From Stenotrophomonas_A sp035629025 (GTDB lineage: Bacteria > Pseudomonadota > Gammaproteobacteria > Xanthomonadales > Xanthomonadaceae): a stretch of DNA of 64,000 nucleotides. The notes under the pieces were generated by a model, which had not been told where the DNA came from, did not search any database, and worked only from the letters and a program-made list of their open reading frames with translations. This document shows, piece after piece, positions 42,181 through 49,542 of the stretch. The position numbers and the translations under genes were made by a program. How positions within the stretch are numbered: position 1 is the stretch's first letter; the number at the start of each line of letters is the position of its first letter. Where the stretch lies: positions 124,001 through 188,000 of the forward strand of contig DASPIU010000076.1 of assembly GCA_035629025.1 (NCBI GenBank). Reading direction: 5' to 3'.

Positions 42181-43002
42181 TCACCCCCGCACAAACGCCA
42201 GCAAATCCCGATTGACCACCTCCGCATGCGTAGTACACATCCCATGCGGCAACCCCTTGTAAACCTGCAGCCGCGCATCCCGCAGCAACCGCGAAGACAG
42301 CAACGCCGAATCCCCGATCGGCACGATCTGATCATCATCCCCGTGCATCACCAGCACGGGCACCTCGATCGCCTGCAGATCCTCGGTGAAATCCGTCTCC
42401 GAGAACGCAGCAATACACTCATGGTGCGCATTCGCCGCCCCCATCATTCCCTGTCGCCACCAGTTCATCCGCAACGGCTCCGACACCGCCACCCCGGCCC
42501 GATTGAACCCATAGAACGGCACCGGCACCTCCCAATAGAACTGCGCCCGATTGGCCGCCAACTGCTCGCGGAACCCATCGAATACCGACCGCGGCAGCCC
42601 ACCCGGATTGCTGTCCGTGCGCACCATCAACGGCGGCACCGCCCCGATCAGCACCAGCTTGGCCACCCGCCCCGCGCCATGCCGCGCCACGTAGCGCGTC
42701 GCCTCGCCACCGCCGGTCGAATGCCCGACATGGATCGCCTCGCGCAGGTCCAGCGCCGATGTCAGCGCCGCCACGTCAGCCGCATATGTGTCCATGTCGT
42801 GGCCGCCCGCCGTCTGGCTCGACCGCCCGTGTCCGCGCCGATCGTGCGCGATTACCCGATAGCCCTGCGCCACGAAGAACAGCATCTGCGCATCCCAGTC
42901 GTCGCTGGACAGCGGCCAGCCGTGATGGAAGACGATGGGCTGGCCACTGCCCCAGTCCTTGTAGAAGATTTCGCAACCGTCGGCGGTCTTGATCGTGGAC
43001 AT
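42181..43002 (-). CDS. Alpha/beta hydrolase, cofactor-free haloperoxidase/esterase type
   Basis: The 273-residue protein matches the non-haem chloroperoxidase group: FYKDWGSGQPIVFHHGWPLSSDDWD (oxyanion hole), YRVIAHDRRGHGRSSQ, the nucleophile elbow VGHSTGGGEATRYVARHG with Ser, the acid Asp in VMHGDDDQIVPI, and the His in GLPHGMCTTH. Many such enzymes are esterases that produce peracids in vitro; the natural substrate is unknown. ATG 43002 fits the family start; the open frame runs on to 43260 but through the divergent HD-gene leader. Confidence 0.92.
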   Translation of the reverse strand: MSTIKTADGCEIFYKDWGSGQPIVFHHGWPLSSDDWDAQMLFFVAQGYRVIAHDRRGHGRSSQTAGGHDMDTYAADVAALTSALDLREAIHVGHSTGGGEATRYVARHGAGRVAKLVLIGAVPPLMVRTDSNPGGLPRSVFDGFREQLAANRAQFYWEVPVPFYGFNRAGVAVSEPLRMNWWRQGMMGAANAHHECIAAFSETDFTEDLQAIEVPVLVMHGDDDQIVPIGDSALLSSRLLRDARLQVYKGLPHGMCTTHAEVVNRDLLAFVRG

Positions 43003-43238
43003 CGCAATGCTCCTGTTGTTGGCTGCGCCAAGCGCGCAGCGCAAGTTGGGACCGGCGCGAGAGCGACGGCTAGGCATGCGCATGGCGCCATCGCGTTGCT
43101 TGCCGCGCACCAATGCAGGCGGGGACTGCATGCCCGCCGCATTGGTGCAAGGCACGCAACATCGCGTGGCCCGCCGCGCCGATACCGCGGCGCCGCGCCC
43201 GCGCGCAGGCTGCAGCCTCCCCAAACCGGAGCCCTGCC

Positions 43239-43967
43239 ATGTATCCATTGCCACACACACTGGCCGAAGCCGCCGTTGCCGATGCCACCTCCGCTGCCGT
43301 GCCGGCGGCCGCGCCCTTCGCCACCCACGTTGCCACCCAGCGCCTGGCCGGGGTCGACGTGGCCGACACCCCGATCGTCGAGCGCGCCTTTTGCTTTGCC
43401 CAGGCCCAGTACGAGCCCTGGTTGTTCAATCACGTCATGCGTTCCTGGCTGTTCGCCACGCTGCTGGGGCAGCGCGAAGGACTGGCCCATGACGCCGAAG
43501 TGCTGGCAGTGATCACCCTGCTGCACGACCTGGGCCTGGCCGAAGCCTTCGAGGGGCCGCTGCGCTTCGAAGTCGAGGGCGCCAATGCCGCGCGTGACTT
43601 CGCCCAGGGCGCCGGCCTCGATGCGCGCCGCTGCCAGCTGGTGTGGGATGGCGTGGCGCTCAACTCGACCCCGTCCATCGCGCGCTACAAGGAAGTGGAG
43701 GTGGCGCTGTCGCAGCGCGGCGTCGGCATCGACTGGGGCGGCTGGGAGCACGAAGCCATCGAGCCTGCGCGGATGCAGGCCATCCTCGCCGCCTACCCGC
43801 GCCTGGCGATGAAGCAGTGCTTCAGTCACGCGGTGTGCGGCATCGCGCAGTCGCGTCCGCAGACCACCTACGACAACTTTGCGCGCGATTTCGGCGAGCG
43901 CTTCGTCACCGGCTATGCGGCGCCGTCCTCGGTGGACGCCCTGTTTGGCGCGCCCTTCGACGAGTGA
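43239..43967 (+). CDS. HD-domain protein (cyanamide-hydratase-like)
   Basis: The 242-residue protein has an HD phosphohydrolase-type metal site: NHVMRSWLFATLL (first His), ITLLHDLGL (His-Asp), and a later Asp/Glu in the helical part. The arrangement FNHVMRSW and LHDLGLAEAFEGPLRFEVEGANAARDF resembles the HD subfamily that includes fungal cyanamide hydratases and uncharacterised bacterial relatives. A tail of 25 Ala-rich residues precedes the domain. Substrate unknown. It is divergent from the alpha/beta hydrolase and convergent with the ECF41 sigma gene (35 bp). Confidence 0.82.
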   Translation: MYPLPHTLAEAAVADATSAAVPAAAPFATHVATQRLAGVDVADTPIVERAFCFAQAQYEPWLFNHVMRSWLFATLLGQREGLAHDAEVLAVITLLHDLGLAEAFEGPLRFEVEGANAARDFAQGAGLDARRCQLVWDGVALNSTPSIARYKEVEVALSQRGVGIDWGGWEHEAIEPARMQAILAAYPRLAMKQCFSHAVCGIAQSRPQTTYDNFARDFGERFVTGYAAPSSVDALFGAPFDE

Positions 43968-44002
43968 GCCGGCCCATCAGCCGACCTTGCGCACGGCGCC
44001 GG

Positions 44003-44890
44003 TCAATTCAGCGCCGGCGCCATTCGCGCGGCGATGCGCTGCAGCTTGTGCGGGTTGCGCTGTACCAGCACCTGCACGATGCGCTCGCCATCGGTATCGA
44101 AGGCCATCGCCGATTCCAGCAGGCCGTTGAAATAGCGCAGCAGGCCGAGCCGGCCATTGAACAACACCGGCTCCAGGCGCAGCTCGTCGCGGCGCCGCAG
44201 CAGCGGTGCGTACAGCAGCTGGGCGATGCGCGCGCCACCCACCATCGGCTTGGGGAAGCTGGTGACCAGGCCGCCGCCATCGCCGACCAGCACCGCCGAC
44301 TCGGCCATCAGCGCCTGCATCGTCTTCAGGTCGCCGTTGGCGATCGCCTCGACAAAGCGCCGCAGCAGCCGCTGGTGCACGTCCTGCGAGACGTTGTAGC
44401 GTGGCCGTTCCTCGCGCAGCTGCAGCCGCGCGCGGTGCACGATCTGCCGGCAGGCCGCCTCCGACTTGCCCAGGGTGCGCGCGATGTCCGCATAGTCCTG
44501 GTCGAACACGTCGTGCAACAGGAAGGCGGCGCGCGCGTCTGGCGCGAGCCGTTCAAGCACGCTGAGGAAGGCGACCGACAGGTCGCTGGCCGTCTCCTGC
44601 GCGTATTCGGGGGTCAGCGACTCGTCGGTGAGCACCGGCTCGGGCAGCCACATGCCCACATATTGCTCGCGGCGGTGGCGTGCCAGGCGCAGGCCATCGA
44701 TGGCGCGGCGCGTGGTGGTCGCGATCAGCCAGGCCTCGGCATTGTCGATCTGCGCCTGGTCGGCGCCATGCCAGCGCAGCCAGACGTCCTGCACCACGTC
44801 CTCGGCCTCGGGCAGCGAGCCGAGCATGCGGTAGGCCACGCCGAGCAGGCGCGGGCGCAGGCGGGTGAACAGCGCGGTTGCGTCTTCCAT
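44003..44890 (-). CDS. ECF41-type extracytoplasmic-function sigma factor (SigJ-like, with SnoaL-like C-terminus)
   Basis: The 295-residue sigma factor has region 2 (LFTRLRPRLLGVAYRMLGS, AEDVVQDVWLRW), the linker motif WLPEP, region 4 (LLHDVFDQDYADIARTLGKSEAACRQIVHRAR) and a C-terminal SnoaL-like domain of about 110 residues with DGGG and NPHKL. WLPEP, DGGGK/R and NPDKL are the marks of ECF41 factors, which lack a separate anti-sigma factor; the C-terminal domain controls activity instead. ECF41 genes are usually found with carboxymuconolactone-decarboxylase-like or oxidoreductase/epimerase genes; an AhpD-like gene and NmrA-like genes are close by. The start at 44890 is fixed by the ECF41-type promoter 9 nt upstream. 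Confidence 0.95.
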   Translation of the reverse strand: MEDATALFTRLRPRLLGVAYRMLGSLPEAEDVVQDVWLRWHGADQAQIDNAEAWLIATTTRRAIDGLRLARHRREQYVGMWLPEPVLTDESLTPEYAQETASDLSVAFLSVLERLAPDARAAFLLHDVFDQDYADIARTLGKSEAACRQIVHRARLQLREERPRYNVSQDVHQRLLRRFVEAIANGDLKTMQALMAESAVLVGDGGGLVTSFPKPMVGGARIAQLLYAPLLRRRDELRLEPVLFNGRLGLLRYFNGLLESAMAFDTDGERIVQVLVQRNPHKLQRIAARMAPALN

Positions 44891-44899
44891 GCCATACAA

Positions 44900-44926
44900 G
44901 ACGGAGAAGTCGCGCGCATTGTGACA
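44900..44926 (-). promoter_or_regulatory. ECF41-type promoter of the sigma gene (autoregulation)
   Basis: On the minus strand TGTCACA (44926-44920) is followed after exactly 16 bases by CGTC (44903-44900), the published ECF41 target pattern. The -10 element ends 9 nt before the ATG, so the transcript is expected to be leaderless or nearly so. It implies that the factor activates its own gene. Confidence 0.85.
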
Positions 44927-44977
44927 CCGCCTGGCCGCTCCCGGCGGCGCGGCCACCTCGGGCCCTGGCGGCGGCCG

Positions 44978-45388
44978 TCAGTGCGCCGGCAGCAGGGCGG
45001 GCTTGCCGCTGTCCTTGAGCAGGAACACCACGAACTTCGCCGGTTCGGTCTGGCTGGCGTTGCGGCCCACCGTATGCACGTCGGCCGGGCCTTCGTGGAA
45101 GGCCTCGCCCGGGCCGAGCGTGACCTCGCGGCCACCGGCCACGGCCATCACCACATGGCCTTCGAGCACATAGACGAAGCCGTGCGCGTCGTGGCGGTGC
45201 ACCGGATCGGCGCCGCCGGGCGGGTAGGTCACGGTCAGGACCAGCCCTTCCTTGCCCGGGTACTCGGGCAGGGCCTGGCTCATCACCTGGGTGACGACGG
45301 GCTCGGGTGCCTTGGCCGGCGGCGACGCGGCAAAGGCAGGAGCGGCCCAGGACAGGGCCAGCAAGGGAACAAGCAGAGAGGGGCGCAT
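44978..45388 (-). CDS. Exported cupin-domain protein
   Basis: The 136-residue precursor has a signal peptide (LSWAAPAFAAS) and one cupin_2 barrel with the metal-binding motifs HRHDAHGFVYVLEG (His, His, Glu-like position) and PGEAFHEGPADVHTVGRN (His pair). Small periplasmic cupins may act as dioxygenases, isomerases or binding proteins; the reaction is unknown. It lies between the AhpD-like gene (86 bp upstream) and the ECF41 gene (87 bp downstream), all in one direction, so read-through from the AhpD-like gene is possible. Confidence 0.88.
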   Translation of the reverse strand: MRPSLLVPLLALSWAAPAFAASPPAKAPEPVVTQVMSQALPEYPGKEGLVLTVTYPPGGADPVHRHDAHGFVYVLEGHVVMAVAGGREVTLGPGEAFHEGPADVHTVGRNASQTEPAKFVVFLLKDSGKPALLPAH

Positions 45389-45474
45389 GGCGATGCTCCA
45401 GAACAGGATGGAATGCGGGAAGGGCGCAGCGCCGCGGCGGCGACGCGGGGGAGGAGCGCCGCCGCCGCTTGCGC

Positions 45475-45954
45475 TCAGCTCAGCTGTGCCTTGTCCAGGC
45501 CAAAGGCCTTGTCGAACAGGCCCGGCTCGGTGCGGAAGGCGACGTTGATGCGGTTCCAGGCGTTGATCGCCATCACCGCGTAGCTCAGCTCGACGATCTC
45601 CTGTTCGGACAGCTGCGTGCGCACGCGCTCGTAGACATCGTCCGGCACGCCTTGCGGCGGCAGCTGGGTGAGCACTTCGGTCCAGGCCAGCGCGGCGCGC
45701 TCGCGCGTACTGAACAAGGTCGATTCGCGCCACACCGCCACGTGGTGCAGGCGCAGCGGACGCTCGCCGTGGAGCGTGGCTTCCTTGACATGCATGTCCA
45801 GGCAGAAGCCGCAGCCATTGATCTGCGAGGCGCGGATGTTGACCAGATCGTGGAGGGTCTGCTCGATGCTGGTGCCGGAGGTGGCCTGGCTGAAGGCCAC
45901 CATCTTCTTGAACAGGTCGGGGGCTTGCTTCTGGTAGTCGAGGCGGGTGCTCAT
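45475..45954 (-). CDS. AhpD-like / carboxymuconolactone-decarboxylase-family protein
   Basis: The 159-residue all-helical protein has the CXXC-type redox site of the AhpD-like branch (INGCGFCLDMHVKEA), preceded by LVNIRASQ and followed by ERAALAWTEVLT and the C-terminal VELSYAVMAINAWNRINVAF. AhpD-type members reduce peroxiredoxins or react directly with peroxides; the decarboxylase name is only of historic value for this branch. It is the characteristic neighbour of ECF41 sigma genes. No TGTCACA-N16-CGTC sequence was found in its own upstream region, unlike the sigma gene. Confidence 0.93.
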   Translation of the reverse strand: MSTRLDYQKQAPDLFKKMVAFSQATSGTSIEQTLHDLVNIRASQINGCGFCLDMHVKEATLHGERPLRLHHVAVWRESTLFSTRERAALAWTEVLTQLPPQGVPDDVYERVRTQLSEQEIVELSYAVMAINAWNRINVAFRTEPGLFDKAFGLDKAQLS

Positions 45955-46097
45955 GGTCGGTTCCTTTGCGGATGAAACTCAGGGGAAGGGGAGAGCCTTG
46001 GCTCGACGCGCAGGCTAGATACCGACCCTCGCCGCCGCTAGGGCATGGCGCGGACGCACGGTGTTGCGTGGCAGGCACCAATCAATCGCCGGTGCGC

Positions 46098-46124
46098 TGT
46101 CACAGCGCGATGCGCTGCCCCGTC
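46098..46124 (+). promoter_or_regulatory. ECF41-type promoter upstream of the region-4-only gene and LysR gene
   Basis: TGTCACA (46098-46104) is followed after exactly 16 bases by CGTC (46121-46124), identical in elements and spacing to the promoter of the ECF41 sigma gene at 44900-44926. The ATG of the region-4-only gene begins 8 nt after CGTC, so this transcript is also predicted to be leaderless. Confidence 0.8.
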
Positions 46125-46132
46125 TGCATGGC

Positions 46133-46393
46133 ATGGATACCGATTCCGCTGCCGCGTCCGGCCACGGGCCGCCCCTGCCTGCCGAGCGTGTATGGAGCCG
46201 GTTCCTGGCCGCACTCGACGAGCTGCCCGCCGACGCACGCGCCGTGCTGCTGTTGCACGACGTGTTTGGCGCCAGCCTGGAAGAAGCCGCCTTGCTGGTC
46301 GGATTGCCCGTTGCCGCGTGCCGGCAGCGATTGGAACGCGCGCGGCGCTGCCTGCTGGCGCACGCGCAACATCTGGAGCCCCGCACCCCATGA
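46133..46393 (+). CDS. Sigma factor region-4-only protein (truncated ECF-like)
   Basis: The 86-residue product has no region 2. About residues 22-80 form a sigma region 4 close to that of the ECF41 factor encoded 1.2 kb away: LDELPADARAVLLLHDVFG and ACRQRLERARRCLL against LERLAPDARAAFLLHDVFD and ACRQIVHRARLQL. It begins 8 nt after an ECF41-type promoter and its stop overlaps the LysR start by 4 nt (ATGA), which argues that it is translated. It could compete with ECF41 for -35 DNA or bind the SnoaL-like domain, or merely be a degraded sigma gene kept as a leader cistron. Confidence 0.7.
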   Translation: MDTDSAAASGHGPPLPAERVWSRFLAALDELPADARAVLLLHDVFGASLEEAALLVGLPVAACRQRLERARRCLLAHAQHLEPRTP

Positions 46394-47433
46394 CGCCCAT
46401 GAACCTCAGCCCGGCGCACTCCGCCGATGACGCGCACGACGCGCTTACGGCCAGCTTCACGGCCAGCTATGCCGGCGTGCTGGCCTTCATCGCCGTTGCC
46501 AATGAAGGCAGCTTCGCCCGCGCCGCCGACCGCCTCGGTATTGGCCGCTCGGCGGTGAGCCGCAGCGTGCAGAAACTGGAAGGCCAGCTCGGCGTGCGCC
46601 TGTTCCTGCGCACCACGCGCTCGACTTCGCTGACCCGCGAAGGCGAACTGTTTCATGATGGGTGCAGGCCCGGCGTCGAGCGCATCCTCCACGCCCTGGA
46701 CGAGATGCGCGAACTACGCGATGGCCCGCCGCGCGGCCAGCTGCGAATCAGCGCCACCCAGGGTTTCGGCCGCAAGATCATCGCGCCGCTGCTGGGCCGA
46801 TTCCGCAGCGCCTTTCCGGAAGTATCGGTGGAGTTGCAACTGGACGACCGTGCCCCCGACCTGGCCGCCGACCGCATCGATGTCGCCTTCCGCGATGGCG
46901 TGCTCGAAGACAGCCAGGTCATCGCCAAGCAGCTGGTGCCGATGCAGCTGCTGGTCTGTGCCTCGCCCGACTATGCACGCCGCCACGGCCTGCCGCAGAC
47001 CCTGGACGAGCTGCGCCACCATGCCTGCATCGGCCAGCGCGCCCCGGGCGGGCGCCTGCAGCGCTGGGACTTCCGCGTCGATGGCAAGCCGAGCAGCCTG
47101 CAACCGGCCGCCGCGCTGGTCTTCAACGATGCCGACCTCGCCATGCAGGCCGTGCTGCGCGGTGAAGGCCTGGCGCAGCTGCCGAACTACCAGGCGCGCG
47201 AGGCGCTGCGCGCGGGCCTGGCCGTCACCTGCCTGGACCGCTACGCGCCGGACGATCGCGGCCACTACCTGTGCTACCTGAGCCGGCGCCAGCTGCCCAA
47301 GCGCATCCGCGCCTTCATCGACTTCATCACCACCGAGGTGCGCGCACTGGACCTGGATGTGGTGACGCACTGGGAGTCGGCACAGCAGGGCGCGGGCAAG
47401 CCGGGCGAGCAAGGCCACGCCGCCTGGGTCTGA
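46390..47433 (+). CDS. LysR-family transcriptional regulator
   Basis: The 347-residue regulator has a LysR winged helix (VLAFIAVANEGSFARAADRL, IGRSAVSRSVQKLE, LFLRTTRSTSLTREGE) after an unusually long 25-residue N-terminal extension, and an effector domain of the CrgA/DmlR-like group (LRISATQGFGRKIIAPLLGRF, DLAADRIDVAFRDG, GLAQLPNYQA). It overlaps the region-4-only gene by 4 nt and lies 120 bp before the NmrA-OsmC-GST-bestrophin-NmrA operon in the same direction, which it may control. Inducer unknown, probably an electrophile or oxidant. Confidence 0.93.
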   Translation: MTPMNLSPAHSADDAHDALTASFTASYAGVLAFIAVANEGSFARAADRLGIGRSAVSRSVQKLEGQLGVRLFLRTTRSTSLTREGELFHDGCRPGVERILHALDEMRELRDGPPRGQLRISATQGFGRKIIAPLLGRFRSAFPEVSVELQLDDRAPDLAADRIDVAFRDGVLEDSQVIAKQLVPMQLLVCASPDYARRHGLPQTLDELRHHACIGQRAPGGRLQRWDFRVDGKPSSLQPAAALVFNDADLAMQAVLRGEGLAQLPNYQAREALRAGLAVTCLDRYAPDDRGHYLCYLSRRQLPKRIRAFIDFITTEVRALDLDVVTHWESAQQGAGKPGEQGHAAWV

Positions 47434-47553
47434 AGCCGGCATTGGTGCGGGCAGGGCAACAACGCGCGTCCATGCGCGGGCCTACCGTGCCTGCAAGCCG
47501 CTTCCTACGATGCCCGCAAGCGCCAGCATTCCCCGAACCCCTGGAGATTTCCC

Positions 47554-48324
47554 ATGAAGATCGTCGTCATTGGCGGCACTGGCCGCATCGGCAGCAAGGT
47601 GGTCGAGCGCCTGCGCGCAGCGGCACATGAAGTGGTGGTGGCTGCACCGTCCACCGGCATTGACGTGCTCAGCGGCGCCGGGCTGGCCGAGGCCATGGCC
47701 GGCACCCAGGTTGTGGTGGACCTGGCCAATTCGCCCTCGTTCGAGGATGCCGCGGTGCTGGAATTCTTCCAGACCGCCGGGCGCAACCTGCTTGCCGCCG
47801 AGACCGCCGCCGGTGTCGGCCACCACGTGGCGCTGTCGGTGGTTGGCACGGACAAGCTCGCCGCCAGCGGCTATTTCCGCGGCAAGATCGCGCAGGAGCG
47901 GCTGATCCGCGAGTCGGACATCGCCTACACCATCATCCACTCCACCCAGTTCTTCGAGTTCCTGCCGGGCATCATCCAGTCCGGCAGCGATGGCGACACC
48001 GTGCGCCTGCCTGCCGCCCTGGTGCAGCCGATCGCCGCCGAGGACGTGGCCGAGGCGGTGGCGCGCATCGCCCTGCAACCGCCGGCCAACGGCGTGCTCG
48101 ACATCGCCGGCCCCGAGCGTGTGCCGATGCCCGAACTGGCGCGGCGTTTCATGGATCAGACCGGCGATGCACGCGCGGTGGTGGGCGATGCCAGCACGCT
48201 CTACTTCGGCGCGCAGTTGCAGGAAGATACCTTGGTGCCGGCCGGCGCGGCCTGGCTTGGCCGCGTGGACTTCGCGCATTGGCTGCAGGCGTCCGGGCTC
48301 GCGCGCTCGGCAGCGACCGCTTGA
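47554..48324 (+). CDS. NmrA-like NAD(P)-binding protein, paralogue 1
   Basis: The 256-residue atypical short-chain dehydrogenase/NmrA-type protein has a Rossmann start MKIVVIGGTGRIGSKVVERL, then DLANSPSFEDAAVLEFF, HHVALSVVGTDKL, YFRGKIAQE and the specificity segment STQFFEFLPGI. These proteins bind NAD(P)(H) and act as redox-responsive regulators or reductases. It is about half identical over its length to the gene at 50564. First gene of a five-gene operon; OsmC follows 25 bp downstream. SDR/epimerase-like genes are common ECF41 partners. Confidence 0.9.
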   Translation: MKIVVIGGTGRIGSKVVERLRAAAHEVVVAAPSTGIDVLSGAGLAEAMAGTQVVVDLANSPSFEDAAVLEFFQTAGRNLLAAETAAGVGHHVALSVVGTDKLAASGYFRGKIAQERLIRESDIAYTIIHSTQFFEFLPGIIQSGSDGDTVRLPAALVQPIAAEDVAEAVARIALQPPANGVLDIAGPERVPMPELARRFMDQTGDARAVVGDASTLYFGAQLQEDTLVPAGAAWLGRVDFAHWLQASGLARSAATA

Positions 48325-48349
48325 GTCCGGGTCTGTTCGCACCACGCCG

Positions 48350-48862
48350 ATGACCAAGCTCAGGCCACCGCCGCCCAGCGTGCTCGACAAATACCGCGGC
48401 CAGGACGTGCGGCCGCTGTATACCGGACGCGTACGCGTGACCGGCGGCGAAACCGGACACGGCCGCGCCTCGGGCATCGCATGCTCCGACGACGGCGCAC
48501 TCGCGGTGTCGCTGCGCATGCCGCCCGAGCTGGGTGGGCCGGGTGGCGGCACCAATCCCGAGCAGTTGATTGCCGCCGGCTACGCTGCCTGCTTCCACGG
48601 CGCGATGGTGCTGCTGGCCACGCGCGCCGGGCTGACGCTGGTCGATGCCAGCGTCGAGGTGGCGGTGACCTTCGCGCGCGATCCGGTCGATGGCTTCTAC
48701 CTGCTCTCGGCCGAAGTACATGCCGATCTGCCTGGCGTCGAACCCATCGTCGCCGCCGAACTGGTGCGCAACATCGAACGGATCTGCCCCTACGCCAAGA
48801 TGTTTCGCGACGGCATCAGCCACGTGGTCTCCACCTCCACATCCACCGACACTCAGCCATGA
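48350..48862 (+). CDS. OsmC/Ohr-family organic hydroperoxide reductase
   Basis: The 170-residue protein has the Ohr-type pattern: YTGRVRVTGGETGHGR, the Arg-containing GTNPEQLIAAGYAACFHGAM (first catalytic Cys) and the second Cys in IERICPYAKMF. Ohr proteins reduce organic and fatty-acid hydroperoxides with lipoylated partners. An N-terminal extension of about 20 residues is present. It is preceded by NmrA paralogue 1 and overlaps the GST gene by 4 nt. Confidence 0.93.
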   Translation: MTKLRPPPPSVLDKYRGQDVRPLYTGRVRVTGGETGHGRASGIACSDDGALAVSLRMPPELGGPGGGTNPEQLIAAGYAACFHGAMVLLATRAGLTLVDASVEVAVTFARDPVDGFYLLSAEVHADLPGVEPIVAAELVRNIERICPYAKMFRDGISHVVSTSTSTDTQP

Positions 48863-49488
48863 AGCTCTATTACTTCCCCGGTGCCTGCTCGCTGGCCGAC
48901 CACATCGTGCTGCGCTGGACCGGCCTGCAACATCAGGCCGTGCGCGTCAGCGCCGAGGCGATCAAGTCGCCCGAATACCTGCGCATGAACCCGAACGGCA
49001 ACGTGCCGCTGCTGGTGCATGAGGATTTCGTGCTCAGCGAGAACGCAGCGATCCTCGCCTACCTGGCCGAACTGCGCCTACAGGCAGGCTTGCTCGGCGA
49101 CGGCAGCCTGCGCGGACGCGCCGAGGTGCTGCGCTGGCTGGCCTATCTCAACTCCGACGTGCATGGCGCGTTCAAGCCGCTGTTCTCGCCGGGCCGCTAC
49201 CTGCCGGACGAATCCCTGGCCGAGGCGCTGGGCGCGCAGGCGCGCGTGCAGGTGGCGACGCATCTGCAGCGCCTTGACCAGCAGCTGGCGGGCCGGCAGT
49301 GGCTGACGGGTACGCGCTCGATCGCCGATCCCTACCTGTTCGTGATGCTGCGCTGGGCGCTGCGCAAGGACATCGCGCTGGAGCCGTTCCCGCACCTGCT
49401 GCGCTTCCTGGCCCGGCTGCACGAGGACGGCGACGTGCGCGCCGCCATTGCCGAAGAAGAAGACCGCCCGGAACTGGCCGCCGCCTGA
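48859..49488 (+). CDS. Glutathione S-transferase family protein (beta-class like)
   Basis: The 209-residue protein has an N-terminal thioredoxin-like domain (MKLYYFPGACSLADHIVLRW with a Cys at the beta-class catalytic position, NPNGNVPLLVHEDFVLSENAAILAYL) and an alpha-helical C-terminal domain (SIADPYLFVMLRW). It conjugates or reduces electrophiles with glutathione. It overlaps OsmC by 4 nt (ATGA) and sits in the electrophile/peroxide operon. Glutathione synthesis (gshA) is elsewhere in this window. Confidence 0.93.
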   Translation: MKLYYFPGACSLADHIVLRWTGLQHQAVRVSAEAIKSPEYLRMNPNGNVPLLVHEDFVLSENAAILAYLAELRLQAGLLGDGSLRGRAEVLRWLAYLNSDVHGAFKPLFSPGRYLPDESLAEALGAQARVQVATHLQRLDQQLAGRQWLTGTRSIADPYLFVMLRWALRKDIALEPFPHLLRFLARLHEDGDVRAAIAEEEDRPELAAA

Positions 49489-49542
49489 GGCGCCAGCGCA
49501 CCACACCCGCCCTCGTCATCCAGACCCCGCAGGAGACCCGCC

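Noticed and set aside
45475..45954. 4-carboxymuconolactone decarboxylase of the beta-ketoadipate pathway
   Set aside because: The CGFC redox motif and the absence of aromatic-catabolism genes point to the AhpD-like branch.
45955..46060. ECF41-type promoter upstream of the AhpD-like gene
   Set aside because: I looked for TGTCACA-N16-CGTC on the minus strand here and found nothing beyond partial CGTC or TGCCAC matches with wrong spacing.
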